Positions 8,470 through 16,549 of a DNA stretch of 41,374 nucleotides are shown one piece after another (the stretch's first letter is position 1; every line of letters starts with the position of its first letter). The stretch comes from Pseudomonas sp. CAN1 (lineage in GTDB: Bacteria; Pseudomonadota; Gammaproteobacteria; Pseudomonadales; Pseudomonadaceae), in NCBI RefSeq assembly GCF_030462585.1, contig NZ_JASMRU010000010.1, positions 1-41,374 on the forward strand, written 5' to 3'. A program made the translations under genes and the position numbers. Below the pieces are notes generated by a model, which was not told the DNA's origin, ran no database searches, and was given only the letters and a program-made list of their open reading frames with translations.

Positions 8470-8934
8470 TCACTCTACCTCCCCTCGCCAATGCGCCCCC
8501 GGCCCCTCCTCCGCCAACCGATCCCCCGGATTGCGCAGCGGGCACGCCTCCATCGACAGGCAACCGCAGCCGATGCAGCCATCGAGCTGATCGCGCAGCA
8601 GCAGCAACTTCTCGATCCGCTCGTTCAGATCATCCCGCCAGCGCGCCGACAATCGCGCCCAGTCCGCCGCCGTCGGGTTGTGCCCGCTGGGCAATGAGCC
8701 CAGCGCCTCGGCGATCTCCCCCAGGGGAATGCCAACCCGTTGCGCCACCTTGATCACCGCCACCCGGCGCAGCGTGTCGCGGGAATAGCGGCGCTGGTTG
8801 CCGGCATTGCGCGAACTGGCGATCAGCCCCTTGGCTTCGTAGAAATGCAGCGCGGAAACCGCCACGCCAGAACGCTTGGCCAGTTCGCCAACGCTCAGCT
8901 CGCGGTGCATGGAACAGGAGGAGGAATTCTTCAT
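8470..8934 (-). CDS. soxR: Redox-sensing MerR-family transcription activator SoxR
   Basis: This 154-residue MerR-type regulator has a winged-helix DNA-binding domain at about 13-80 ([20 protein letters not shown]), a dimerisation helix, and the SoxR [2Fe-2S] cluster motif C120-x2-C123-x-C125-x5-C131 followed by PLRNPGD. In Pseudomonas, SoxR responds to redox-active compounds such as phenazines and controls a small regulon of efflux and monooxygenase genes rather than a soxS cascade. A perfect palindromic SoxR box lies just upstream, shared with the divergent monooxygenase gene. A start eight codons later (ATG at 8910) is possible; neither start has a strong ribosome-binding site. Confidence 0.93.
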   Translation of the reverse strand: MKNSSSCSMHRELSVGELAKRSGVAVSALHFYEAKGLIASSRNAGNQRRYSRDTLRRVAVIKVAQRVGIPLGEIAEALGSLPSGHNPTAADWARLSARWRDDLNERIEKLLLLRDQLDGCIGCGCLSMEACPLRNPGDRLAEEGPGAHWRGEVE

Positions 8935-8946
8935 GACGGGCTCTTG

Positions 8947-8966
8947 ACCTCAACTTAAGTTGAGGT
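8947..8966 (+). promoter_or_regulatory. SoxR box in the soxR/monooxygenase intergenic region
   Basis: ACCTCAACTTAAGTTGAGGT is a perfect 20-bp palindrome with the classical SoxR operator core. It overlaps TTGACC at 8945-8950, which can serve as a -35 for the rightward gene, with TACCCT near 8969 as the -10. The long spacer is typical of MerR/SoxR-activated promoters. Confidence 0.92.
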
Positions 8967-9011
8967 TTTACCCTCGCCAGGCATTCGGTTCAAGACAGGG
9001 AGCCCCGCCAA

Positions 9012-9368
9012 ATGACTCAACCCGCCCCGATCACCGCCCAGGCCTGCGTGGACAATCCGCACTTCGTGCTGCAGATCGAAATCGACGTGACGCCGCAGCA
9101 GCGCCCGCACATCGCCGCGCGCCTCGGCGATTACCTGACGCACCTGCAGGAACTGTTCTACCGGCGCCCCGGCTACCTCGCCAGCGAGCTGCACGCCGAT
9201 GGCGAGCCACAACGCCTGGTCGGCCGCCTGCACTGGCGACGCAAGGAAGACTGGGAAGCCGCCTGGGACTGCCGCAGCACCGCCAGCGACCTGTTCGCCG
9301 ACAGCCTGCTCAGGCTCGGCGCACGCAGCATCCGCTTCGGCAGCGGCGAGACGGAACGCAGTGTGTAG
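9012..9368 (+). CDS. SoxR-regulated small monooxygenase-like protein (PA2274-like)
   Basis: This 118-residue cytoplasmic protein has the length and layout of the dimeric ferredoxin-like ABM (antibiotic biosynthesis monooxygenase) fold: strand VLQIEIDVTP, a helix with LQELFYRRPGYLASELH, and strand QRLVGRLHWRRKEDWEAAW. The arrangement (divergent from soxR, SoxR box in its promoter) equals PA2273/PA2274 of P. aeruginosa, whose small gene is a known SoxR target. The substrate is unknown; a role with quinones or phenazine-like redox compounds is inference. Confidence 0.78.
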   Translation: MTQPAPITAQACVDNPHFVLQIEIDVTPQQRPHIAARLGDYLTHLQELFYRRPGYLASELHADGEPQRLVGRLHWRRKEDWEAAWDCRSTASDLFADSLLRLGARSIRFGSGETERSV

Positions 9369-9396
9369 GGCGTACAACCGTTCGCGGTTGTACGCC
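9369..9396. terminator. Perfect hairpin directly after the monooxygenase gene
   Basis: The stem GGCGTACAACCG / CGGTTGTACGCC (12 bp, perfect) closes a TTCG tetraloop and starts at the base after the stop codon. There is no T-tract, so intrinsic termination is doubtful. It resembles the short Pseudomonas extragenic palindromes and may protect the 3' end of the mRNA. Confidence 0.5.
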
Positions 9397-9452
9397 GTCT
9401 TGGCACCTGCAGTAGCAACTGCCTTTCCCTGCGTAATTCCTTTTTTGCGCTT

Positions 9453-9570
9453 CCCCTCACCCAACCCTCTCCCCAAGGGAGAGGGGGCAAAGTGTGCCGG
9501 CTGACGCTATCGCTTCATCCTGCACCGAACGGTCCCCTCTCCCTCGGGGAGAGGGTTAGGGTGAGGGCTT
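9453..9570. repeat. Second CTCTCCC-type inverted repeat pair
   Basis: Two hairpin-forming elements, about 9453-9488 and 9534-9570, are in inverted orientation around a short unique spacer. They belong to the same family as at 8286-8444. They fill the gap between the convergent monooxygenase and acetyltransferase genes, where no other feature is visible. Confidence 0.7.
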
Positions 9571-9652
9571 GGCCAAGCGCTGAAACATCAAGCAGGAGTG
9601 GGCCATGCCCGCTATCGCGCCCATGGGGCGCTCCTATAGCGGAGCAGCGTAA

Positions 9653-10093
9653 TCAACCCGCCGGCAGGCTCATATGCAGCAACGGGAAGGGCCGGCCTTC
9701 GCCATCAAGGGGCGAACGCCCGGTCTGCACGAAGCCATAGTGCAGATAGAACCCCACCGCCTGAGGATTCTGTTCATTGACGTCGACACTCAGCGTACCG
9801 CGCAGCTTCCGCGCGAAATCCAGCAGCGCGCGGCCAAGGCCTCGGCCACGGCATTGCGGATCGATGAAGAGCATCTCCACATGGGCGTCGTTGAGCCCAA
9901 TGAAGCCCAGCGGGCGATCCTCGTCGTCCACCGCCACCCAGACCTCGACGGCAGGCAGGTAGAGGTCGCGGACCTGGGGCAGCAGCGCGTCGATGTCCGA
10001 CGCCTGGAGGAAGTGGTGGGTCGCGCGCACGGCGCCCAGCCAGATATCGAGCAGCCGCGGATTGTCCGCAGCGATGCGTTGGCGAATGAGCAT
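9653..10093 (-). CDS. GNAT N-acetyltransferase, YjaB-like
   Basis: This 146-residue GNAT-fold acetyltransferase has the acetyl-CoA loop CRGRGLGRALL at 81-91 and the family-specific stretch NEQNPQAVGFYLHYGF (107-122), followed by GRSPLDGEGRPFPLLHM, which closely resembles E. coli YjaB. The start at ATG 10093 is chosen because AGGA precedes it and the protein then begins like YjaB; the frame stays open upstream but that part looks non-coding. The substrate is unknown. It lies 178 bp downstream of the ABC-F gene on the same strand and may be read through from it. Confidence 0.82.
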   Translation of the reverse strand: MLIRQRIAADNPRLLDIWLGAVRATHHFLQASDIDALLPQVRDLYLPAVEVWVAVDDEDRPLGFIGLNDAHVEMLFIDPQCRGRGLGRALLDFARKLRGTLSVDVNEQNPQAVGFYLHYGFVQTGRSPLDGEGRPFPLLHMSLPAG

Positions 10094-10271
10094 GAATGCA
10101 TCCTGATTCAGCAGATCACAAAGGGATAGCGCGCCACGCAGGGTGACGGCCGTTGGAGCGTCGGCAGCATGAATGCCCGCTTCGCGAATCAACGCCTGGG
10201 CGGAACACGGCAGAGGCAGCCGGAAAGAGAGGGAGGTTGATCCTACCCAGCCCTTCCCGGCCGGTAAAGCC

Positions 10272-11882
10272 CTAGCCGACCAACCAGTGCCAGCCGTCCT
10301 CCGCGCACTCCAGCCGCGCCTCCAGCTGCAGCCGGGCAAGAAATGCATCGTCGTGGGACACCACCAGCAGCGCGCCACGGTACTGCCGCAGCAGCTCCTC
10401 CAGCGCCTCGCGGGAAGGCAGGTCGAGGTGGTTGTCCGGCTCGTCCAGCAGTAGCAACTGCGCCGGCTGCGCGGCGTAGAGTTCGCAGGCCAGCGCCGCC
10501 TTCAGCCGCTCGCCGCCGCTGAGCAGCGCGCTGGGCAGTTCGACCCGAGCCGCCGGCAAACCCAGCTGCGCCAGGCGCGTGCGCAGCACCGATTGCTCCT
10601 CCACAGGGTTGCGCTCCTGCAGCAATTCCAGCACCGAAAGCTCCGGTAGCAACCCCGCCAGGTGCTGGTCCAGATAAGCGCTGCGCACCTGCACCTCGCA
10701 CGCTCCAGCCGCCGGGCTCAGCTCCCCCGCAATCACCTTGAGCAGCGTCGACTTGCCGCTGCCATTGCGCCCGCTGATCGCCACGCGGCGCGGCCCACTC
10801 AGATGCAGATCGAGTGGCGCAGCGTTGCCGAACGGCAGGCGCAATGCTTCCAGCAACAACACGGCGCGCTGCTCGGGCAAGGCACAAGCGAGCGCATTCA
10901 GGTGGATCGGCGGATCGTCGCGTAGCTGCGCAAATGCCTCCTGCACTCCGCGTGACAGCTGCTCACGACGTTCGCCATGCTGCGTGGCCAGGCGCGCGAG
11001 GCTGGTCTGGCTGCGCTCCTTCTGCCGGTCGACCAGAATCTTCGCCTGGTTGGCCGTCTTCGCCTCCTTGCGCCCCTTCGCCTGTCGGTGCTCCTGGCGT
11101 TCGCGCTGTTCCTGCATGGCGTGCTGCTGGCGGTCACGCTCCAGCTTGCGTCGCTGCAATTCGCGCTGGGCGTTGTCCTGCTCCTGCTGGCGCATCTCGC
11201 GGTAGAAGGCGTAGCCGCCGGCATAACTGCGCAGGCCGGCGGAAGACAACTCGACAACACGCTGCATGTCGTCCAGCAGCAGGCGATCGTGGCTGATCAG
11301 GATCAGCCCGCCGCGCCAGCGCTGCAATTGCTCGCGCAGGGCTTCGCGGCCGGTGCGGTCGAGGTGGTTGCTGGGTTCGTCGAGAACCAGCCAGTTCGCC
11401 TCGCTGAGCCAGGCGCCGAGCAGCGCCACCCGCGTGCATTCACCGCCGCTCAGCCGCGCAGCAGGCGTATCCGGCGTCAGATGGCCAAGACCGCTGGCGC
11501 TCAGTTCGGCCTCCAGGCGCGCACGCAGGTCCCAGCGCCCATCGAGCAGTTCGAAGTCTGCGGGATCGACACCACCCGCCTCGACTCGCGCCAGCGCATC
11601 CAGCAATGGCTGCACGCCGGCCAGCTCGGCCACGCTGCGAAATGCCTGCGGCTCGATGCGCTGCGGCAGGTAATGCACCCGCCCCGAGCTCTGCACACGC
11701 CCAGCGCCAAGTTGCAACTCGCCGGCAATGATCCGCGCCAGCACAGATTTTCCCGCGCCATTACGCCCGACCAGCGCGGTGCGGCGGTCATCGAAGGTTT
11801 CGTTGAGGTCGCTCAGCAGCGGTTCGCCGCTGGGCAAATGGAACGAGACGCCTTGCAGCGCCAGGGTGAACGGGCTCGTCAT
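10272..11882 (-). CDS. ABC-F family ATPase (ribosome-associated type)
   Basis: This 536-residue soluble protein has two ABC ATPase domains and no membrane segments. Domain 1 has Walker A GRNGAGKS (39-46), RLSGGECTRVAL and LVLDEPSNHLD; domain 2 has GRNGSGKS, LLSGGERLKAAL and LLLLDEPDNHLD. Between them is a very basic, Gln/Arg/Glu-rich helical linker, the ABC-F P-site tRNA-interaction region. ABC-F proteins act on the ribosome (translation rescue or antibiotic protection), not in transport. The ATG at 11882 (MTSPFTLALQGVSF) puts domain 1 at the usual distance from the N-terminus; a GTG two codons upstream is an alternative. The exact subfamily is not assigned. Confidence 0.85.
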   Translation of the reverse strand: MTSPFTLALQGVSFHLPSGEPLLSDLNETFDDRRTALVGRNGAGKSVLARIIAGELQLGAGRVQSSGRVHYLPQRIEPQAFRSVAELAGVQPLLDALARVEAGGVDPADFELLDGRWDLRARLEAELSASGLGHLTPDTPAARLSGGECTRVALLGAWLSEANWLVLDEPSNHLDRTGREALREQLQRWRGGLILISHDRLLLDDMQRVVELSSAGLRSYAGGYAFYREMRQQEQDNAQRELQRRKLERDRQQHAMQEQRERQEHRQAKGRKEAKTANQAKILVDRQKERSQTSLARLATQHGERREQLSRGVQEAFAQLRDDPPIHLNALACALPEQRAVLLLEALRLPFGNAAPLDLHLSGPRRVAISGRNGSGKSTLLKVIAGELSPAAGACEVQVRSAYLDQHLAGLLPELSVLELLQERNPVEEQSVLRTRLAQLGLPAARVELPSALLSGGERLKAALACELYAAQPAQLLLLDEPDNHLDLPSREALEELLRQYRGALLVVSHDDAFLARLQLEARLECAEDGWHWLVG

Positions 11883-12130
11883 GCGCACTACCAGATTGAT
11901 GCCGGAAATCCCCCGGAACAGACCAGGGAAGGAAACGGGCCGTGAAACCACGGCGGCATCAATTGCGCATCGGACGAACACCTCGCGAAGGGGAATGAGC
12001 GGCGCAGTATAACCGCAGCCGCGCAACGAACGCGGCCATCCGGCAGAAACTGCTGCGGCGAGCGAGCTTCCCAGCCCCGCCCGGAACAGGTGACACTGCC
12101 CGCTCACACCGCACAAGGAGTCACCACGAC

Positions 12131-12493
12131 ATGGAATGCTTCACCCATCCCGGCGCCAGCGCCGTTGCCCTGTGCCGGGGTTGCGGCAAGGGCATCTGCC
12201 GCAGCTGCGCACTCCCGGTCAGCCGCGGGCTGGTCTGCTCGGAAGACTGCCGCACCTTCAGCGAAGCCCTGCACCAGGTGCAGGTCGCGACCATCCGCAG
12301 CAACGGCATGATCTCCTCCGCGCGCCTGGTGCAACCGTTGCTGGCGCTCATCCTCATCGTCGGCGGCTGGTACGCCCAGCACACGGTGCCGCGAGAGGTC
12401 CAGTTCATGGGCTGGATCCTGCTGCTGATGGGCTGCGCGGTGGGCCTGTCGGCGCTGCTCACCCAGCTCAAGCGCCTGCGCACGAAAGTCTGA
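12131..12493 (+). CDS. Small membrane protein with N-terminal B-box-like zinc-binding motif
   Basis: This 120-residue protein follows AAGGAG. Residues 3-41 hold paired Cys/His (C..H, CRGCGKGICRSC, C-S-E-D-C), a B-box/zinc-ribbon-like arrangement seen at the N-terminus of many small bacterial membrane proteins. Two hydrophobic helices follow (about 66-78 and 90-108) and then a basic tail (LKRLRTKV). The N-terminus is probably cytoplasmic. The function is unknown. The next gene starts 12 bp downstream, suggesting a two-gene operon. Confidence 0.72.
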   Translation: MECFTHPGASAVALCRGCGKGICRSCALPVSRGLVCSEDCRTFSEALHQVQVATIRSNGMISSARLVQPLLALILIVGGWYAQHTVPREVQFMGWILLLMGCAVGLSALLTQLKRLRTKV

Positions 12494-12504
12494 GACTCGG
12501 CTCG

Positions 12505-12822
12505 ATGCTCCCTTCCCTCCCTGAGCTGTTCCACGAAGAACCCATTCAGTGGGGCCTGCGCGGCGATCCCTACCTCTGGCAGGAAATGGCCGAGCACCTC
12601 GCCCACACCCCCTGGCCCACCAGCGAAGCCGCGCTGACCCAGCTGCTCAGGCAGCTGTTCGAACAACTGGCCGGCATCTCCCTGGACAATCCCCAACCCG
12701 TGCACCTGCCACGCCACGCTCACGGCGGTATGTCCAGCGGGATGGTCAGCAGCGCCTTCTGGCGCGAACGGGCAATTCCGCTGCTGGTGGAGCGTTATCG
12801 CGCAGCTTGTGCATCGGCATGA
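12505..12822 (+). CDS. Hypothetical protein, 105 residues
   Basis: It begins MLPSLPELFHEEPIQWGLRG and has no signal peptide, membrane segment or motif I recognise. It is mostly helical with many Trp, His and Leu. Codon use (strong G/C in third positions) and the short distance from the preceding gene support it as real. A Pseudomonas-restricted unknown is likely. The start could be a few codons different, since there is no clear ribosome-binding site. Confidence 0.6.
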   Translation: MLPSLPELFHEEPIQWGLRGDPYLWQEMAEHLAHTPWPTSEAALTQLLRQLFEQLAGISLDNPQPVHLPRHAHGGMSSGMVSSAFWRERAIPLLVERYRAACASA

Positions 12823-12888
12823 GCTCGGCGCAGAAGACTTGCAATCTCCTGCGCCCGAATCGAAACCGCTGCGGTCGTCCATAGCCTT

Positions 12889-12964
12889 GTAGGAGCGAGC
12901 TTGCTCGCGAACCACCCAGCGCCAGCGCCTCCGGAAATATGTTCGCGAGCAAGCTCGCTCCTAC
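12889..12964. repeat. GTAGGAGCGAGC-type inverted repeat
   Basis: The 23-bp arms (GTAGGAGCGAGCTTGCTCGC onward, and its complement ending GCTCGCTCCTAC) flank about 30 bp. The same arms, alone or paired, recur at 16148-16171, 17604-17667, 23508-23528 and 24009-24029. They are dispersed extragenic palindromes. Confidence 0.8.
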
Positions 12965-13017
12965 GAAAAGCAGTTCCGGCTCAAGCCAAGCGCAGATATC
13001 CACAGGATGAATTCGAA

Positions 13018-13098
13018 GTAGGATGGCGTGGAGCGCAGCGATACCCATCAACTCCGTGCGCGGACAGCATGGGTATCGCTGCGCTCCACCCATCCTAC
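13018..13098. repeat. GTAGGATGG-type long inverted repeat
   Basis: Arms of roughly 30 bp (GTAGGATGGCGTGGAGCGCA...GATACCCAT and its complement) enclose a short variable loop. Related copies are at 16034-16114 and 23382-23464. It is an extragenic repeat with a strong potential hairpin. Confidence 0.8.
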
Positions 13099-13118
13099 AA
13101 ATGCACTCCTCCGGACAC

Positions 13119-13148
13119 GAAAACGCCGCTCGAAAGAGCGGCGTTTTC
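13119..13148 (-). terminator. Intrinsic terminator after the phosphate transporter
   Basis: A perfect 13-bp stem (GAAAACGCCGCTC / GAGCGGCGTTTTC) with GAAA loop lies 16 bp after the transporter stop. The A/T stem base supplies a T-tract on both strands, so it can also stop rightward transcription from 12131-12822. Confidence 0.85.
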
Positions 13149-13164
13149 ATTGGCGCACCCAAGG

Positions 13165-14778
13165 TCAGAACAGGTGGGTGAACAGCCAGTACAGCGATGC
13201 CGAGAGCACGATGGCCGCCGGCAGGGTCAGCACCCAGGCCATCAGCAGGTTGCGGATGGTGCGCATCTGCAGGCCCGAGCCGTTGGCGGCCATGGTGCCC
13301 GCGACGCCGGAGGACAGCACGTGAGTCGTCGACACCGGTAGCCCGTACATGTCCGCCGCGCCGATGGTCATCATCGCCACCAGCTCCGCCGAGGCGCCCT
13401 GGGCGTAGGTCAGGTGGGTCTTGCCGATCTTCTCGCCGACGGTGACGACGATGCGCTTCCAGCCGACCATGGTGCCCAGGCCGAGGGCGATGGCCACGGC
13501 GATCTTCACCCACAGCGGGATGAAGCGCGTGGCTTCGTCGATCTTGCCCTTGAAGGCGGTCAGCTTGGCGGTGGTGTCGGCGTCGAAATTGCCGACCTTG
13601 CCCTTGTCCATCAGGCGGATCGCCTCGCTGGTCAGGTACATGTCGTTACGCACGTTGGCCATGGCCTCGGCCGGTACGCGGGCCAGGCTGCCGTAGCCCT
13701 TCACTTCGTCACCGATGGCGCCGGTCAGGGCGGCGACCGAGGGAATCAGTTCCGGCTTGGCGACCTGGGTGCGCACGTATTCGGTGAGCACCGCGCGCGG
13801 GTCCGCCGGAGCCGGCTGCGGTGCAGCGCGGACCAGCGCCTGCTGGGTGACTTCGGCAACGGCGACGAACTGGGTGGTCTGGTCCGCCGGCATGGTGCGG
13901 TTGAGCGCATAGGCCATCGGCAGCGTGCCAACGAGAATCAGCATGATCAGGCCCATGCCCTTCTGCCCGTCGTTGGAGCCATGGGCGAAGGACACGCCGG
14001 TGCAGGTGAGGATCAGCAGACCGCGAATCCACCAGGGCGGCGGTGCCTTGCTCTTGGGCGCCTTGTACAGCGCGCGGTTCTTCACCAGCAGGCGCAGTGC
14101 CAACAGCAGGAGCGCGGCACAGACGAAGCCGATCAGCGGCGAGAGCAGCAGCGAGTAGCCGATCTTTGTGGCCTGGCCCCAGTCCACGCCGCTGGTGCCG
14201 TCGCGGCCGTGCATCAGCGCGTTGGCCACGCCGACGCCGATGATCGAGCCGATCAGGGTATGCGAGGACGACGCCGGCAGGCCCAGCCACCAGGTGCCGA
14301 GGTTCCACAGGATGGCGGCGATCAGCAGGGCGAAGACCATGGCGAAGCCGGACGAGGAGCCGACCTGCAGGATCAGCTCCACCGGCAGCAGGGCGATGAT
14401 GCCGAACGCCACCGCGCCGCTGGAGAGCAGCACGCCGAGGAAGTTGAAGCAGCCCGACCAGACCACCGCGAAGTGCGGCGGCAGCGAGTGCGTGTAGATG
14501 ACGGTGGCCACCGCGTTGGCGGTGTCGTGGAAGCCATTGACGAACTCGAAGCCCAGGGCGATGAACAGCGCGACCCCCAGCAACAGGAACGGCGTCCAGG
14601 TGGTAACGGCGGTGGCCACTTCGCCAACGTCATGCATCAGGCTCCAGGCCGAGAACAGCAGGCCGATGGCGAGCACGGCGAAGAAGATAAAGGCGGTAAT
14701 GCGGCCGGGCTTGTGTTCCAGATGGGGCCGTTCATCGGCGACGGAAAGGTCGCCGGCGGCCAGGGTATCGGTGGTCAT
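13165..14778 (-). CDS. Inorganic phosphate transporter, Pit family
   Basis: This 537-residue inner-membrane protein carries out low-affinity, metal-phosphate/proton symport. It contains both duplicated PHO-4 signatures: NGFHDTANAVATVIYT (81-96) and, in the second half, SFAHGSNDGQKGMG; the C-terminal STTHVLSSGVAGT is also typical. There are about ten hydrophobic segments with a large hydrophilic insertion (about 300-430) between the halves, as in E. coli PitA-type proteins. A polyphosphate kinase lies just upstream on the same strand, so phosphate uptake and storage genes are neighbours, although a repeat-bearing gap of about 190 bp separates them. Confidence 0.9.
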   Translation of the reverse strand: MTTDTLAAGDLSVADERPHLEHKPGRITAFIFFAVLAIGLLFSAWSLMHDVGEVATAVTTWTPFLLLGVALFIALGFEFVNGFHDTANAVATVIYTHSLPPHFAVVWSGCFNFLGVLLSSGAVAFGIIALLPVELILQVGSSSGFAMVFALLIAAILWNLGTWWLGLPASSSHTLIGSIIGVGVANALMHGRDGTSGVDWGQATKIGYSLLLSPLIGFVCAALLLLALRLLVKNRALYKAPKSKAPPPWWIRGLLILTCTGVSFAHGSNDGQKGMGLIMLILVGTLPMAYALNRTMPADQTTQFVAVAEVTQQALVRAAPQPAPADPRAVLTEYVRTQVAKPELIPSVAALTGAIGDEVKGYGSLARVPAEAMANVRNDMYLTSEAIRLMDKGKVGNFDADTTAKLTAFKGKIDEATRFIPLWVKIAVAIALGLGTMVGWKRIVVTVGEKIGKTHLTYAQGASAELVAMMTIGAADMYGLPVSTTHVLSSGVAGTMAANGSGLQMRTIRNLLMAWVLTLPAAIVLSASLYWLFTHLF

Positions 14779-14878
14779 GCTGGGAGTCCGCTGGGTGGGG
14801 TGTCCCGGTCATGATCGGCGGGGAGTGTTACAAGTTGTGTCTCCACGAGTTTCAGCGTTGCACGAAGGCTGGCTGTGC

Positions 14879-14950
14879 GTAGGAGCGGACTCCGTCCGCG
14901 ATCGGGTCCGCTTCGCGCCTGAGGCCATCGCGGACGGAGTCCACTCCTAC
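14879..14950. repeat. GTAGGAGCGGACTCCGTCCG inverted repeat
   Basis: Arms of about 23 bp (GTAGGAGCGGACTCCGTCCG onward and its near-perfect complement) surround a short loop in the gap between the phosphate transporter and the polyphosphate kinase. It is a sub-type of the extragenic palindromes seen elsewhere in the window. Confidence 0.75.
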
Positions 14951-14965
14951 GCGGTATGCAAAACC

Positions 14966-15883
14966 TCAGTAAACCTCAGGCACCACGATCTGCTGCGGCG
15001 TCGGCGTGCGCGAATAGTCCTCGTGTCGCTGGCGCTGCGGCAGGACCACCGCCGGGTGCTCCACGTCCTCGTAGGGAATGAGGTTGAGCAGGTGGCTGAT
15101 GCAGTTGAGCCGCGCGCGCTTCTTGTCGTCGGCCTGCACCACCCACCAGGGCGCCTCGGGGATATGGGTGCGGTCGAGCATGATTTCCTTGGCCTTGGTG
15201 TACGCCTCCCAGCGGCGGCGTGACTCCAGGTCCATCGGGCTGAGCTTCCACTGCTTGAGCGGGTCATGGATGCGGCTCAAGAAGCGCAGGTGCTGCTCGT
15301 CGTCGGAGATGGAGAACCAGTACTTGATCAGCTGGATGCCCGAGCGCGCCAGCATGCGTTCGAACTCCGGGACGCTGCGGAAGAACTCCTCGTACTGGTC
15401 ATCCGAGCAGAAACCCATCACCCGCTCGACGCCGGCGCGGTTGTACCAGCTGCGGTCGAACAGGACGATCTCCCCCGCCGCCGGCAGGTGCGAGACGTAA
15501 CGCTGGAAGTACCACTGGGTCTGCTCGCGGTCGTTCGGCGCGGGCAGCGCGGCGACCCGGCAGACGCGCGGATTCAGGCGCTGGGTGATGCGCTTGATCA
15601 CCCCGCCCTTGCCCGCGGCGTCACGACCCTCGAAGAGGATCACCACCTTGTGGCCGGTCTTCACCACCCAGCTCTGCAATTTCACCAACTCGCCCTGCAG
15701 GCGGAACAACTCGCTGAAGTAGCGACGACGGGCGAGCTTCTCCTCGTCGACATCGGCGTGCTCGTCGAACAGCTCGTCGAGGTTGCGCACATCCTCCAGC
15801 AGCTCAAGCTCCAGCTCTTCGTCGCTGTGGTCGAGCAGTTCGCGGTGGATGCGGCGGATCACGGATTCATTGGTCAGGGGCAT
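14966..15883 (-). CDS. ppk2: Polyphosphate kinase 2
   Basis: This 305-residue cytoplasmic enzyme transfers phosphate between polyphosphate and nucleotides, mainly making GTP/ATP from GDP/ADP. It has Walker A GRDAAGKGG (86-94), the lid region and Walker B LFDRSWYNRAGVERVMGF (141-158), and the C-terminal PPK2 block (WEAYTKAKEIMLDRT, APWWVVQADDKKRARLN). The length matches the one-domain PA2428-type enzyme. ATG 15883 is preferred because GAAGG precedes it at normal spacing; a GTG five codons upstream is possible. An acidic N-terminal segment (DEELELELLEDV) precedes the kinase core. Confidence 0.92.
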   Translation of the reverse strand: MPLTNESVIRRIHRELLDHSDEELELELLEDVRNLDELFDEHADVDEEKLARRRYFSELFRLQGELVKLQSWVVKTGHKVVILFEGRDAAGKGGVIKRITQRLNPRVCRVAALPAPNDREQTQWYFQRYVSHLPAAGEIVLFDRSWYNRAGVERVMGFCSDDQYEEFFRSVPEFERMLARSGIQLIKYWFSISDDEQHLRFLSRIHDPLKQWKLSPMDLESRRRWEAYTKAKEIMLDRTHIPEAPWWVVQADDKKRARLNCISHLLNLIPYEDVEHPAVVLPQRQRHEDYSRTPTPQQIVVPEVY

Positions 15884-16033
15884 GGCAACGGCCTTCACGC
15901 AGGGACTTTGCCGCCAGACTAGGGCGGGACGGTGTCAGGCTGGTGACAGTGATTGCCACAGGAGATTTCCCGGAGCATTGCGATCTGCTGCTTCCGCATC
16001 GCGTCGTAGCACCTGGCAACAACGAAGCACGCA

Positions 16034-16171
16034 GTAGGATGGCGTGGAGCGCAGCGATACCCGTCGGGTCCGGCGCACCGGCAGCATGGGTATCGCAAGC
16101 TCCACCCATCCTACGAAGAGGGATTCCTGCGACAGCGGCAGAGTGTGGTTCGCGAGCAAGCTCGCTCCTAC
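16034..16171. repeat. GTAGGATGG inverted repeat plus a GAGCAAGCTCGCTCCTAC arm
   Basis: 16034-16114 is a GTAGGATGG-type inverted repeat with one arm shortened. 16148-16171 is a single arm of the GAGCGAGC family. Together with the structured element at 16262-16461 they account for most of the 666 bp between ppk2 and the CorA-type gene, where no gene is evident. Confidence 0.7.
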
Positions 16172-16261
16172 GAAGAGCAAGTGCGCTGCACACCACTGGC
16201 TCTGGCTATGAACGATTTCCAGAGAAACGCCCGAGCACTCCGAATGGCCCCTTTCAGGAGG

Positions 16262-16461
16262 CCTCGTTGAATCGGAGTTTCAGGGGTTGAGCGACATGGA
16301 TGTCGCGAGAGCCGCGATGGGCCAGGGATGGCCCTTCGCGGCGTGCCCCTGAAACTTCGATTCAACGAGGGTATTTTTCGCCTAGGCGAAAAACCGGATG
16401 GAGGGGCAAGACCTTTGCCTACTTTGCGTCGTTTGGCAAAGTAGGTCGCCCGAGGGGGCGA
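16262..16461 (+). repeat. Multi-hairpin structured element, copy A
   Basis: Outer arms 16262-16286 and 16346-16370 pair over 25 positions (one G-T) and enclose two further hairpins: GCGACA-TGGA-TGTCGC (16291-16306) and the longer GCCGCGA/TCGCGGC stem (16311-16342). Three more follow: TTTTTCGC-CTAG-GCGAAAAA (16374-16393), CCTACTTTGC/GCAAAGTAGG (16418-16445) and TCGCCC-GAGG-GGGCGA (16446-16461). Flanking similarity to copy B at 23651 extends on both sides. Short Arg-rich frames across it look spurious. Strand is arbitrary. Confidence 0.85.
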
Positions 16462-16549
16462 AACAAGAAGTCCGCGCGCACGCCGGTGCGGCGCAGAATC
16501 ACCCAATCAGAAGCAAGGGCATCGCGAAAGCCCGACGGACAAGCCCCGC

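Noticed and set aside
9653..10378. Longer 241-codon version of the YjaB-like acetyltransferase
   Set aside because: The extra 95 residues overlap the end of the ABC-F gene, are Trp/Arg-rich and have no counterpart in the family; the start at 10093 has a Shine-Dalgarno-like AGGA.
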